Shown: positions 33,543 to 44,386 of the stretch, one piece after another
Layout of the letters: the number at the start of each line of letters is the position of its first letter
How positions within the stretch are numbered: position 1 is the stretch's first letter
Source of the DNA: Chondrus crispus
Lineage: Eukaryota; Rhodophyta; Florideophyceae; Gigartinales; Gigartinaceae
Length of the DNA: 64,000 nucleotides
Reading direction: 5' to 3'
Assembly: GCF_000350225.1 (NCBI RefSeq)
Contig: NW_005179170.1
Span: 1-64,000, forward strand
The notes under the pieces: model-generated
Told to the model about the DNA's origin: nothing
Databases searched by the model: none
Seen by the model: only the letters and a program-made list of their open reading frames with translations
Made by a program: the position numbers and the translations under genes

Positions 33543-33598
33543 CATCGCAGTTCACTGAACGCATGTTCTCGATAACATGCGTTCAGTGAACTGCGATG
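33543..33598. repeat. Perfect hairpin, 25-bp arms, 6-nt loop
   Basis: Arm 33543-33567 (starts CATCGCAGTTCACTG) and its exact reverse complement at 33574-33598 flank the loop CTCGAT. It lies within the gag region of the chromovirus. Confidence 0.93.
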
Positions 33599-33856
33599 CT
33601 CCTGCACCTGGAGCTTCTGCCGTGACGGCAGTGTCTCGTTGAACGAGACTTGGACCATCACCGAGGATGACAGGTGGGTTGCCTGCTGGCCCAAAGGCTG
33701 CGGCAATCGCCAGAGAAGGTCTGACGGCGCCCGAGGGAGCGGCGGCTCCAGTTCGGCTGGAGCCTTTCCCTCGCGTGCTCGGAGGCATCTTCGAGTGCGA
33801 TGCCGAGTTGAAGACGTTGACGAACCCTAAAGTGCGGTTCTAGGTCGGGAGACCAA

Positions 33857-34414
33857 TGCGGTACCGCCAATCTTCCGGAATAGATCGGGGTACAGACCCC
33901 TGCCCGTCGACCCCAGTCTCTCCTGGGAGACCAGTCCCGTCGAGGGACAACGCAGTGTGAACTACAACAGCGTAGACCGGGGGCGCTGTGGTAGAGGAGG
34001 TAGAGATAGAAAGAGGAATAGAATAGGAATAGTCGTAAGGATAGCGAACCGATAGAAACATTGAAGGAATTAGGAAACGCGAACGAGGTTGGTAACATAC
34101 ACCCAAGATCGGACGGGACCAAACTAAGGAAGGCAACCTGGCGAGGAGGCGTACCAGAGGCTAATCGTGGTAGCTCCAGAGGTCCAAGGCTTCCGGGTAA
34201 TGCTTACTTTACGAGGGGGAAGCTGGCACCGGCTGGTGGGGTAAAGAACCGCCGGTGACACTGTACTATAATTACTGTATGACTAATGTAAGGAGGGCTT
34301 ACAGCCTCCACTCTAACATTGGATCAGTAAAACGGTTGGATCCAGAATCAGATCCACGACTGCCACCTGCACACATGTGACACCCCGACACGATTCCATA
34401 TCCATTGTACCACA
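33857..34414 (-). repeat. 5' LTR of the chromovirus
   Basis: 558 bp, from TGCGGTACC to GTACCACA on the plus strand. It should hold the element's promoter. Identical to the other LTR except for about five positions, most of them in the first 35 bp of the plus-strand copy. Confidence 0.95.
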
Positions 34415-34419
34415 CATGG

Positions 34420-34897
34420 TGCCACAAATCCCGCCGCAGAATCTGTCGTCATGAGTTTGATGCCGTCTTAATAGCACATCATGCAGATCCCGATCTGCAC
34501 CTCTTGCCAGGTAGCGCTTGCGCTGAGTGCGGTTGCATACATCCTTTGCTTGGCGGAACACCACACTCACACAAAATAAAAAGACGCTCTGCGTCGATTT
34601 TGTGATCGGTCATGAGCCGTTCAAGCTTTGGAAAGTGTTTGGCAAGCACTTGGGCGTTGCGAGCCGCAACGCGAGGGGCCTCCAGGCTGGTTTCGAAAAG
34701 GAACGCGAGGTCTTGTGCCGAGCGCGAATGCTACGAGGCCGACCGTCACGAAAGAACGAGAACCCGACGGGGTCCAGCACAAAATTGACAACAATGGAAA
34801 CAGTGTCTGCCACATGAGAATATGTCAATTCCGTTTCCGGCTCGGAAATTGTTCTGAAAAGAGATAATATTATCCGATTTTCTCCCTCACGAAGCAC
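34420..34897 (-). pseudogene. pogo-like transposase relic, N-terminal part
   Basis: Minus-strand sequence with the CENP-B-type helix-turn-helix region (FFRDGRPRS recalls the family's FKNGRPGxxW) and then a shifted frame with SLEAPRVAARNAQVLAKHFP and a degraded NxDECG-type motif (FILCECGVPPSKG). This is the expected order before the DDE catalytic core of pogo/Tigger transposases, and it continues, after the chromovirus insertion, in the fragment at 23715-24339. At least one frameshift and the changed DE motif show it is dead. Confidence 0.6.
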
Positions 34898-37130
34898 GGG
34901 GGACGACCGACTGGCTGATGAATTTTTTAATGAGGCTTGGAGGGTGTAATATGCAATCCCATTTCACTTTGTCGCTTTTTATTGCCAATTGCACCATCTG
35001 TAATGATAATCATGACATCTGGGTGTCGAGCGAGTGTCTTGCGTGTTAGCAGTAGTGTAACGGGATGCATGCTGGCTTGAAGTGCAGTTCAGCTAAGATC
35101 AGGCACAGAGAGGGGATCTGAAGAGGGTTGGTATCTCTTCAGAGACTAAGGTGCAGTCTGCTCATTTATCGCCGGCTTTTAGCCAGTCTGCAGGTGTTCT
35201 GGCCAGATTCCGTTATACTATCTAGATGTACACTGCTTTGCTGCTTGGAATGGAGAGATTGTTTGTTAAATCTATCTGCACGTTTTCGAGATAGACGGCT
35301 CTTGCTTAGGACGCATGACGGATTCCGGCTTGTTCAGGACGAAGAAGTCTTTGTTTGTTTTAACATTATGAGGCAAAGTAGAATGGTGGAACAATTAGGA
35401 CGCTGACCGAAAATTAGGGCAAACCTCTTTAGAAGGTGCAAGCCACGTGAGATCCATCGCCTGCAATTTATGCAATATGATTGGGAGCTTCCTGATTTTG
35501 AATAAAACATTTAGATTCGGGCATCTGAGTTGGTTTTCTGATTATCTGTGGTTTTACAGTAGTCAAACAAATCATTTGATTATTTGGTTTTCATTTAATA
35601 TCCCAGAAATGGTTCGGCCTGTGCTTTTCAGGGGTGATTACTCAGAGGTGACCGGCCGTTCTTGAGACGACCGTCGTATCTCGCATTTATCGTCTATGTC
35701 GGTCGCTGACCTACTGTACACGGGATTTCGAGCTTTTCTTGCTTCGGCTGGAATGGCAGCACCGTTCCATGTGAACAATTTCAATGCTCTCTGCACTGCT
35801 TTGAGGAGCCATTAATTAATGACGCAAGGCTGCGTTTGTTTCTATTGGGAGGTATGCTTTTATTCTGTGCCTCTCAAAAAAATAGCCATCATTACATGTC
35901 ACGAACCACAAGCACCGCAGGTACAGTATTGGAACTTTGTGTGTGATCGGGAAATCACCAACTCGTTGAATGCCCTTCTGCAAAACGCAGTCGTCGTATA
36001 TTACCCATAGCCTTGTCCAGAGCATGCATATTTACGCATGCATGCATAAATATATTCACTGTATCTGCAGCCGTGATGAGTGATGATTCCTCTGGACCTT
36101 GAAGCGAGACCACATTCAAAACACAAAACAACGCACAACTGCCACCTTTTGTACATGTGCCGACTTCAAATTATTTTCGGAGGTTTAATTCTACCGTCAC
36201 AGGCAATCGCCATGCATACAGAAAACATGAGGTTACAACAGCAACCAGACAGCAGCAACTACGGACAACAGGGCTTTACTGTATGATGTCACTCTACGAA
36301 CTTCTACTCCTACATTGGGATTGAACAAGAAAAATATACAGCTGTGCAGTAATGTAGGAGTGGGAGTGATAGCGAACGGAAACTTAGAATCACCACAACG
36401 CCATAGGACTGTACACAATGAGAGGGCCTCCTAATGCTTCAAACCGGGCACTTCGTGGTAGAGCGTGATGGCTCCGGTCTTTTTTGTTACCAACATGCCT
36501 GCTACCCCGTTGCCAAAGTGCGTTGGCAGATTACCTCCAAATGGTGTTTCAGACGCTTTCCGACGCATTGGGATTGGTGGAGGAAAATTTTATTCATTAG
36601 CACAACGCTCTCGGGACCCAAAGAGAGTTGCTAAATGCTCCCACAGAATGGAAAATGACAATCTAAGACAGGCTATCCCTCCCTGGGATGGGCTTTGCGG
36701 GTATGACAATATATGTATGGTTGCTCGCTCGATTTATCCCTTTCTCTCGCGTATTTTCTGACTAACAACAAGTTCTCTTGAACCAGACTTGAGTTGAGGC
36801 GCGGGTAACAAGGCCTTTCGCGACACCTGGACGATATCTACTCATTGCTATTCGAAACCCACTTTAGTGGCCCAACAGCTCGAATCGTTGCTATGCGGTC
36901 CCTCAGATGATGATGCCTAAAGCTAGTCATTGCGAAGGACAAGGTCCCATTGTCTATATGAACCGTAGGAACATGTTCTGCGCGTTACACCATGATTACG
37001 ACTTCCCACATTGCACAAGTTCGCACGAGCCATCTCCATCCATCTACTCTAGTTCGGTCTTTCTCATCGACAAAAGATTGTTAGTCTCCTCCACTTAGAA
37101 CTCCAAGGCCCCCACTATCATTCTGTCACG
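34898..37130. other. Intergenic, nothing recognised
   Basis: AT-rich spacer between the transposase relic and the bZIP gene. Small palindromes (GCATGCATGC near 36037, TGCATAAATA) and short open frames without domains. The last few hundred bases presumably contain the bZIP promoter. Confidence 0.5.
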
Positions 37131-37874
37131 ATGGACGTCGTCCAACTGAAAGAGAAAAGGGAAGCTCAAGAAGTTGCCGAATCTGAATTTCAGCAGGTGA
37201 AGAGAAGGAAATTAGAAACCGAAAGAAACAGTTGGAAGCCCATGCCCAGCGGCTCAAAAGAAGTGAAGCAGAAAGAGCGAGGGGCGGCAAACAGAGCGTC
37301 CGCAGCGGCCAGTAGAGCAAAGATGCTCTGTTTTAACAAGGAACTCGGGGTGCGCATCGACAAGTTGGAGCGACAACGGAATGAGGCGACATTGCAAGCA
37401 CAACGAATCTCGCGAAGAAACAGCACGCTGACCAAGGAGTTATCCATGATGAAACAACTTCTAACAGACATCTGGCAAATGAAGGAGCATAAGACTTGCT
37501 CGTATCTTATGGATTCAAATGCCTTGTTCCTATTGCAACCCTCACATGACAACACTGAGGGCGTCTCATCATACTCTGAGGACAGTTCTAGACACGTTGA
37601 GGCAGCACGCATGTACGACTATAAGGCCTCTCCTGCACAAGAATCGATAATTCGTCATTCTGAGTCTTCATCAGCAAAGGCCATCCCAAGCTCACACCCT
37701 GATGCCAGGCAACGAAGCCCGAGATCTGTTGTCTTAAAGACTCCACCTTCTCCACTGGTGCCACGATCGTCCCCAGTTCGCAACTCGATGTCGGTTAGAA
37801 GCCTTGTGCATCCTTCAAATTCAGATGGCATTCTTCATGGTGATACACGAGCTTTTGGATGCTTGCCTCCTTAA
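37131..37874 (+). CDS. bZIP transcription factor
   Basis: Encodes 247 aa from ATG 37131. The basic region KERGAANRASAAASRAK carries the invariant N-x7-R signature (Asn54, Arg62), close to the NxxAAxxSR consensus of plant and yeast bZIPs. It is followed by a leucine zipper with heptad positions L72, L79, A86, I93, L100 and M107. An upstream basic patch (KRRK at 24-27) may be a nuclear localisation signal. The C-terminal half is Ser/Pro-rich with SP sites (SPAQ, RSPRS, PPSP), so phosphorylation and an activation role are plausible. Expected to bind ACGT-core or related sites as a dimer in the nucleus; many ACGT-containing palindromes occur in the surrounding DNA, but that link is speculation. 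A single exon, flanked by gene-poor DNA on both sides. Confidence 0.9.
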   Translation: MDVVQLKEKREAQEVAESEFQQVKRRKLETERNSWKPMPSGSKEVKQKERGAANRASAAASRAKMLCFNKELGVRIDKLERQRNEATLQAQRISRRNSTLTKELSMMKQLLTDIWQMKEHKTCSYLMDSNALFLLQPSHDNTEGVSSYSEDSSRHVEAARMYDYKASPAQESIIRHSESSSAKAIPSSHPDARQRSPRSVVLKTPPSPLVPRSSPVRNSMSVRSLVHPSNSDGILHGDTRAFGCLPP

Positions 37875-38412
37875 ACCTCAAAATTCGCACACTATTAATG
37901 CAGCACACAGATATTGAATCACCGTAAAGCAGGGTATATCCATACATTTTCTAGGAATAAAGTTTCTCACGAACGAATGGGAACCTCTTTTTCATACAAA
38001 CTGCGTTGGGTGTTACCCGGTGTGGTTCTCTCAAGAAAGGAAGGAGTGAAATACATTCCTTTTCACGCACCAATATCCTCTAGAGAAGTATCTTACCATC
38101 AGGCATGCATCCCAATTTCTAAACGCGTAGTCACGAGACGAATGAATTTCATAGGCCACTGGGCCTTCTCTCTTTGCTTGTACTTCTCTGAATTTTGAAG
38201 CATTTGCCACGTCCACAATTACGATGGGGACGCGAACGCCCCTCGTGAGAAGTGGAATAACGACTGTTGCTGATGTGCACTTAATAGCGCAGTGGTGTTT
38301 ACTGTACAAATTACACGACGACTTACTATACTTGAGCTTTCGTCCAGGACAATCACCATCATGGCAGTCGGCCACATGCATGTTTGCCCAAAATCCGACG
38401 GTTATTGACAAT
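37875..38412. other. 3'-to-3' spacer
   Basis: Between the convergent bZIP and pseudokinase genes. No repeat or gene recognised. Confidence 0.5.
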
Positions 38413-41400
38413 TTATCGATTCTTCCATGACTGCCTTCTCAAAAACAAGCGCAGTCTTGTACGCGGCTGGTTTTTTGACTCGGCGAGTTCCGGTGTAGGC
38501 ACAGTTTCCGCGAGCTGGCTCTCATCCTGGTTCGACGAATTATTAATGACTCGTTTGGCTTCGGCAATATAGGTGCGCAATTGAGCGTCAGCCTGCCATC
38601 GATTCTGTAACTGATTAAGTATATGTGAGACGATCTCTACATGTCCTCCGAAAGATAAACCGCGAAGCCCCCTCAATATTGCATGCAAGAAGAGTAGCGC
38701 CTCGGCGGCAATCCTTCTATCCATTGAAAATCGTTCTAGTATTGTTCTTGTTACCTCGAAAATTTTCGCCATTTGTAGTGCGCCACAGACGTCTTGACCA
38801 AGGGATGACATGCTCCTGAAGCATTCAAAACCAGCAACCATCAATGCGGCGTCAGAAAGATTAGTCTCACCAGCACTTCGCTGCGCACAAGCTCCGACTC
38901 CTTGCACGATCTCCTCTCCTGCATAGCTCGAAAGGAATACACTTCTTGCAAGGGGTTGCTTGACGGAAGGAACTACTGCCAAGGCAGACACAACGTCGCA
39001 GGCCACTTTTAGCTTTTGACTGGCATCAACCCCCTCACGTATTCTGACTATCAGCGGGTACAGAATTGTCATGCTTCCTGTGGTTGATAAAATCTTGCTC
39101 TGACCAGCCGGATGTCTCGTGAAAGAGAAAAGTATTCCGAGTACATGTCGATCGATTCGTTCGTCTTTAAATATGTCACAGCACTCAAGTACTTTTCGCA
39201 CTGCCTCATGCTCAGCGAGTATTTCCACGCCCGATGCAGACTGCGCTATAAGGCCGATCACCTCCAGGCCTGCCGATGCCACAGGCACATCCCGACCAAA
39301 CGATTTTGAGCCTCGAGCCAACACACGGAGAGCACAATCTGCTCCTCCAAGATTAAGAAGAATAGAGCACAATACGGGAGACACGCGACACAATATGTTA
39401 ATTGCACAGGCCGCGTTTTGAACGACAGGTAGATTTGCGGGATGCCATTGTATTGAATTGAGCACGATTTCGCAAGATCCCGTAGTCCTCAGCTCACTCT
39501 CTGCCTTGACACTTTGACAAGCAGCCATGCGGTATACTATGAGGCAAGCCGTTTTGCACAGTCGACTATCCGTACTGCCATAGCGAGAAACGATACCTGT
39601 GACACGACGCATAGCGCGGCGCTCTGTGATATACTCGCAGTTGTCCTTGTCGTTTTCAAGCAGCACACAGAGGGCCTCTAAGATTCGTGTGGCATTGTAG
39701 GGATGTCGTTCGTTCTCTTCTAATGCCTTGCAAAGAGCTGCGCAATCATTGTTCATCACTTGTGTTTTGAAAGCGTAGTTGAGACTTCGAACTGAGTCCG
39801 GGACCGTTAAATCAGTGCTCACGCTTGATTCGACTTGCCGCTGGAACTCATCTCTTTGCTCTATAGGTCTCGCTATGTCTGTTTGTCCGCCAAGAGTATC
39901 TTCTCGTTCTTCAACTGAGGCATCCAAGACTGTTTCAGAAGGAACGATCTGAAGGTCGTTAAACGCTTCGCTGGTATCAATTGAGCTCTGAATGAGAGTT
40001 GGAACAGAATGGGAATGATGTTCGTATGTGCCAATTGCGCTGGGGTCTGTAGCGGAGACTTGATTTGTCGATGCTTCCTGTACTGATTCCTTTGGGAGAG
40101 CGATGGCGCTGCTATCAAGAGACAAGGCAGCCAAATCAGGGGGAAATGCAGACGCAATTTTCTGGTCGTGAAACCCGGAAGAGTGCCCACCGCCCGCGGA
40201 GCGCGCTGCAATTTGCGGTTGTTGCATGCTAGCTTGGCCTTCATCGTACATGACGGGTTGATGAGTGGACGACCGCCGCCCTCCGGCCGCTTCAACTGCT
40301 TGAGATGCCCCCATAGCAGCTGCGCCGTTCCGGGCGGAGGCTGGCCACGGCTTCAACGCGTGGGTCGCAGGACGCTTAGCAATGAGTGCAATAGCGTTGT
40401 TATCCCGTTTACGACTGTGCTCCGGCGGCTTTTTTTGGACATGTCCTTTTGTTAAATATTTTGTTGTCTTTGAGTCCATTTGTGGTCCTTTCTGGATGCT
40501 CACGTGTTCGCGAATCGTTGGGGCTGACTTGCTGCCGCGCTCGGCCTCGCTACCTTCGTCCGGCGCGCTCCGACGTTCAGAGACGGGCGAAGTTGGTGAT
40601 GGGAAATCTACCCCATCCGTTGTTTCCGGACTTCCTTCCGTCACAGCTGCATCCCCTTGTGCGCCACTAGAACGGGCCGTGACTGAGAGCAACGCGTCCC
40701 CCATCGTGGTATCAATGCTGTGCGTATATCCCTGCTCTTCTCGCAGGCTGAGAAGTTTCTCTGCGACTTGCTGCGACGACGGCCTCGTGTGATGGTTTTG
40801 TACCCAGCTTTGCTCTACGACAGCCCGTAAGCCCGGGATACGCTCGGGTCTATTCGGCCATACCGGCCGCTGTCCTTGATTACAGACGGCAACATAAATG
40901 CCCCACTCGGATAAATCATTCCATGGGACCGTCCCTGTCTCAAGTTCATAGAGTAACATCGCCAGCGCATAGACATCCGCTTTTTCTGCGACGTTGCGAT
41001 CCCTCAGAGCCCTTGATCCACACCACGCCTCCGGAGACAGGAATGCAGGTGTTCCCCGGGCGTCCGGCTCAAGAAACCAGGCACCCTCACCACCATCTTC
41101 GACACGGCCGGGGGCAGAAAATCGTGAGCTGACTGATTCATCGTTATCCTCGTCATCCGAGGAATCAGTCACCTGCGAACTGAAAGATCTCGACAACTGG
41201 AAGCCTACAAGCTTGATGTTGACAGTCTCCGGTGCAACGGGCGCACTAGCTGACAGCGGTTGTGAGAAGAGAACGCTTGCAGATTTGAGATCGCCGTGTG
41301 TGAAGCCAAGTCTGTGGAGTTCTGCGAGGGTTATGGCGACATTATGAGCGATGCGAAGCGAAGACGCTGGATCAAGTGTACCATGTTTTCTAAAAGCGTC

Positions 41401-41808
41401 TTGTAAGCTACCGCCCCACATTCGTTCCGTCGCGAAAAGCTTTGTGTCGGATGTCGGGGGAGCTACGCCGAAAAACGCAGCAACACCCCCCACATTCCGC
41501 AAGGCAGCATAGCGACGTGCTTCTCGTTGAAATTGACGCTCAGCGACAGCTCCGTGCCTCGATGGTGCTTCTTGGAGTGAACGAGTACTGGAAGAGAGAT
41601 CCGGTGGTTGATCGAGAATTTTCGCGGCGACCGGGCAGGCGGAGTCCAACATGGCTGCGTACACAATGCCACAGGTGCCGCGTGCAAGCTCCTGAGGCGT
41701 ACCGTCAGGGTTCAAGGAGAGGGAAATGCGGGAGGGGTCGAGGTAAGGAGGACGGTTGGGTCGAGGGGAAAGCGGCAATGTCGTAGTTGTTGCCGAGGCG
41801 AACGCCAT
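38413..41808 (-). CDS. Predicted pseudokinase with C-terminal ARM-like repeats
   Basis: Encodes 1131 aa from ATG 41806-41808, the first ATG in the frame. The N-terminal kinase fold (about residues 40-370) has a Gly-rich loop (RGTCGIVY, 43-50), the VAIK lysine (VAAK, Lys63), an alpha-C Glu (about 96), a catalytic loop HGDLKSAS (Asp173 kept but Asn replaced by Ser178), GFQ (202-204) where DFG is expected, and an SPE motif for APE. Loss of both the DFG Asp and the catalytic-loop Asn predicts no normal Mg-ATP catalysis. About 300 disordered, Ser/Pro-rich residues follow. Residues from about 690 to 1080 are helical repeats of armadillo/HEAT character, with Leu/Ala/Cys-rich pairs of helices (for example AACAINILCRVSPVLCSILL). 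The fold is closest to tyrosine-kinase-like kinases. Role probably scaffolding or signalling; substrate unknown. Confidence 0.82.
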   Translation of the reverse strand: MAFASATTTTLPLSPRPNRPPYLDPSRISLSLNPDGTPQELARGTCGIVYAAMLDSACPVAAKILDQPPDLSSSTRSLQEAPSRHGAVAERQFQREARRYAALRNVGGVAAFFGVAPPTSDTKLFATERMWGGSLQDAFRKHGTLDPASSLRIAHNVAITLAELHRLGFTHGDLKSASVLFSQPLSASAPVAPETVNIKLVGFQLSRSFSSQVTDSSDDEDNDESVSSRFSAPGRVEDGGEGAWFLEPDARGTPAFLSPEAWCGSRALRDRNVAEKADVYALAMLLYELETGTVPWNDLSEWGIYVAVCNQGQRPVWPNRPERIPGLRAVVEQSWVQNHHTRPSSQQVAEKLLSLREEQGYTHSIDTTMGDALLSVTARSSGAQGDAAVTEGSPETTDGVDFPSPTSPVSERRSAPDEGSEAERGSKSAPTIREHVSIQKGPQMDSKTTKYLTKGHVQKKPPEHSRKRDNNAIALIAKRPATHALKPWPASARNGAAAMGASQAVEAAGGRRSSTHQPVMYDEGQASMQQPQIAARSAGGGHSSGFHDQKIASAFPPDLAALSLDSSAIALPKESVQEASTNQVSATDPSAIGTYEHHSHSVPTLIQSSIDTSEAFNDLQIVPSETVLDASVEEREDTLGGQTDIARPIEQRDEFQRQVESSVSTDLTVPDSVRSLNYAFKTQVMNNDCAALCKALEENERHPYNATRILEALCVLLENDKDNCEYITERRAMRRVTGIVSRYGSTDSRLCKTACLIVYRMAACQSVKAESELRTTGSCEIVLNSIQWHPANLPVVQNAACAINILCRVSPVLCSILLNLGGADCALRVLARGSKSFGRDVPVASAGLEVIGLIAQSASGVEILAEHEAVRKVLECCDIFKDERIDRHVLGILFSFTRHPAGQSKILSTTGSMTILYPLIVRIREGVDASQKLKVACDVVSALAVVPSVKQPLARSVFLSSYAGEEIVQGVGACAQRSAGETNLSDAALMVAGFECFRSMSSLGQDVCGALQMAKIFEVTRTILERFSMDRRIAAEALLFLHAILRGLRGLSFGGHVEIVSHILNQLQNRWQADAQLRTYIAEAKRVINNSSNQDESQLAETVPTPELAESKNQPRTRLRLFLRRQSWKNR

Positions 41809-43978
41809 TGGTAGGCACGGTAGGGATCGCCAGAGCGGAATAGATACAGTGGAGCGGAGTGGTGCTGGTTGTACCTGCAGGGAATGAGACAGATGTCGGA
41901 AGCGCGAGAGGATGTTTGACCGGCAAGGAGGGGGAATGGAGGAGGCGGAGAAATTCAGGGAGAGGGACACGGAGGAAAGGTTAGAAGCGGCGCTGGCAAG
42001 GCGGTAGGGGGTGCGGTGAGGTAGCCAAGTGTACCCCTCGTGAGGGAGTGTCTCACGAATGATAGTAGTACGTTATGCTACGGTATGTGGAATTATGAGC
42101 GCTTGCCTGTAAAACAGCAACACTGTAGAATTATAGCGCTTGCTTCGACCATGAGCTCACCGCAATGAGAGTAATGACTGCTTCTCATACGGTGACCGCT
42201 TCGGCCACTGGCGTGGGGCGCCGGTCGTCGCCGGCAACGATAAACGGCATTGAGGTGGCGATCTGTTTCTTCCTGGCGCACGGGTGAAAATGGGGGCGCG
42301 ATTGCATGCGGCCAGGTTTCGACTTCATTGCACACGTGCCGCGGGGGGGGCGTGCTCGGTGACGCGTTGGAGAAAATGCGGGCGTACCAACACGACTGAA
42401 CAAGCTGGAGAGTGCCTCGCGGCTCGCGGCTCCGCCAGTCATACCTAATCAAGTTTGAGCCCCTTCGCGTCTCGATTCGGACCAACCAGTCCCTCCTCGC
42501 TCCCGGGCGGTGAATCATATCGGCGCCCTCTCTCGCCTTCATTTATGTATGCCTCGGTGTTGCGCTGCGAGCAGCAGGGACGCCAGCCATGCTTGACACC
42601 TCTTTCTCCAGCCGCCTCGGCCCCGCTCCGTATATTCCACCTCCCGGCCTCCATTCTCGTGTTCCAACGGCATCTATACTACAGTAAACCACACACCGCT
42701 TTGCTCGTCAGCTACTGCTGTCACTGTCGCACCGCCGTCCACAGTAGCTTCCTTCCCAGAGAAGCGGGACCCTCCTCTGATGCTCAGTACTACAGTGGCG
42801 TAGCCAAAAGTTGCGCAAGGCACAGAAACTCACTCTGCGCCAAGCCTCTACTCGCGCGAAGAACGATCAAACACGCCCATTGCTGTATGCAGGTGCCCAT
42901 AGGACATACGGAGAACTTCACTGAAATCGCGCTGTTGTACATCGTGACGCTTGGTTCCAAGTGGAACGGTGGTACCAACGGTACCGTATTTACACGTCCA
43001 AAACCTCCATACAAATGATACATATTCAATCTCAGTTTTTTAATTCGCAACTAGTTTGCGACCATCGGCACAGTTAACCGACCTATTACTTTGCTTCTTC
43101 TTTAGCATTTCAATACAGCGGTCAGAACGGACCTACTCGACATGCAGGACTCTGCGATACTAGATTTTTGTTTCTGATGTGTGTGCGTTTCTGTACAGCG
43201 AGCATACCCTAGTAGTCCCGAGTCTCGTTCTTTTCGGAGAAAATAGTCGACTCGTGGCCAGCCTTTTGGACGACAGCCTCCTACTTGTTCTCCCCGCCCG
43301 ACATGCATTCAGCTCACTGTTCTCCTGCACCATGCGCCTGCACCATGCGAATTCGCCTCTTCTCCCGGGCCTACAGTTCTCAATGTTATAATTTCAGTAG
43401 CCCCCCTCTGCAATAAAATGTGTGCACGAAGGGGTTGTCGTCTCTGTCGACAGATGCCACAAAGTCGTGCTTCTCGTTGCTTTGCTTCTTGATATCTGGA
43501 ATGTATTTGTGACAGGTACAGTGTAGAGGTTTACTGTACAATACATGTATGAACTAATTAATATTATTAACCAATGGTTTTGTCAACTGCGATAGCAACA
43601 AGTGAATTTAAACGTGGCTTCACTATTCGGAGACTGGTAAAGGGGCTCGGCATTTCCACGAGTCTCAGCAGAACGGCTGCCGAGTCATTTGGCCTGGAAG
43701 AGTGAAGAGTGAAAAGTTAATTTGCACGTAGAATTCAAGAGGTACCCTTGGTACTCTCGAGTACATGATACAATAGCCAAGCCCCTAATGTTGCTGTCAA
43801 CAGTACAGCACTCTCAAATTCACCACCTTCTCAATATATTAAAGCAACGCTCGAAGGGTTCATCTCTTAACTTAAGAGTAAGGTAAGGCCGTCCTGGTCG
43901 TCCCGCACAACCCGCCCACATGGATGTAGAGCTCACCAATGATACCTTTCCAGAGTTTTCTTCAAGTCCACGTTTGGG

Positions 43979-44034
43979 CTTTCATTCATTCCCAAGCAAG
44001 TCCACGTTTGGGCTTGCTTGGGAATGAATGAAAG
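43979..44034. repeat. Perfect hairpin, 22-bp arms, 12-nt loop
   Basis: Arm 43979-44000 (CTTTCATTCATTCCCAAGCA...) has its exact reverse complement at 44013-44034. The loop TCCACGTTTGGG repeats a sequence just outside the left arm (43966-43977), so AGTCCACGTTTGGGCTT occurs twice in direct orientation. Confidence 0.93.
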
Positions 44035-44386
44035 GAACGACTGATGACGTGGGGTATTCACTTTTTGACAGAAAAGCGGAAATGCCATACTGTCAACGAA
44101 CAGAATACATAATCCACAGACAATCGGGCAACTCGCAGAATCTATACCGTACTTCTGCGGACCGTTGGCGTGATTGCCAAGGGCACCATTCCATCTTGCA
44201 GCCCAAAGAACAGCAGAGCATGTCAATTGTCAATGGCACTGAGGACAAGCCTTGTCTTTCTTCACAAGCCTTGTCGGACAAGACAAGTCTTGTGAAGAAA
44301 CTCCATGAGCCTACCCTCGTCGGACAATCCAACTTTGAAGCTCTTGCGTTGCCTGCGTCATTTCAGAAACATCCGTTCGTCTTGAC

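Larger units (their letters stand above)
31050..33788 (-). pseudogene. Chromovirus gag region, fossil
   Basis: Minus-strand segments upstream of the protease. They comprise a Pro/Ala-rich N-terminal stretch, a coiled-coil-like segment (about 33050-33100, KLESEVQRLEKRADEQK), a capsid-like helical region (about 31650-31960, ALPYFLEGDARDAFQ) typical of Ty3 gag, and a nucleocapsid CCHC zinc knuckle near 31053-31095 (CYECYALGHKNPNC). The region is interrupted by the solo LTR at 32090-32710 and is degraded. Confidence 0.75.
24345..34414 (-). mobile_element. Ty3/gypsy chromovirus, full length, degraded, recently inserted
   Basis: A 10,070-bp LTR retrotransposon on the minus strand. Two 558-bp LTRs (24345-24902 and 33857-34414) begin TG and end CA with the terminal inverted repeat TGTGGTAC/GTACCACA. 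A 5-bp target duplication CATGG flanks the whole (24340-24344, 34415-34419). A candidate primer-binding site beginning TGG directly follows the 5' LTR on the minus strand, and a purine-rich tract (GGAAGGGGGA) abuts the 3' LTR. Internal parts in order are gag with a CCHC knuckle, protease, reverse transcriptase, RNase H, integrase and a C-terminal chromodomain, which places it among chromoviruses. The LTRs differ at only about five positions, so insertion was recent on an evolutionary scale. The coding part is broken in roughly half a dozen or more places. It carries a nested solo LTR and an extra antisense frame near the 3' LTR. Confidence 0.93.

Noticed and set aside
42455-43018. 187-codon plus-strand open frame
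   Set aside because: Biased, Ser/Pro/His-rich composition without domain or signal; likely chance in repeat-rich DNA.
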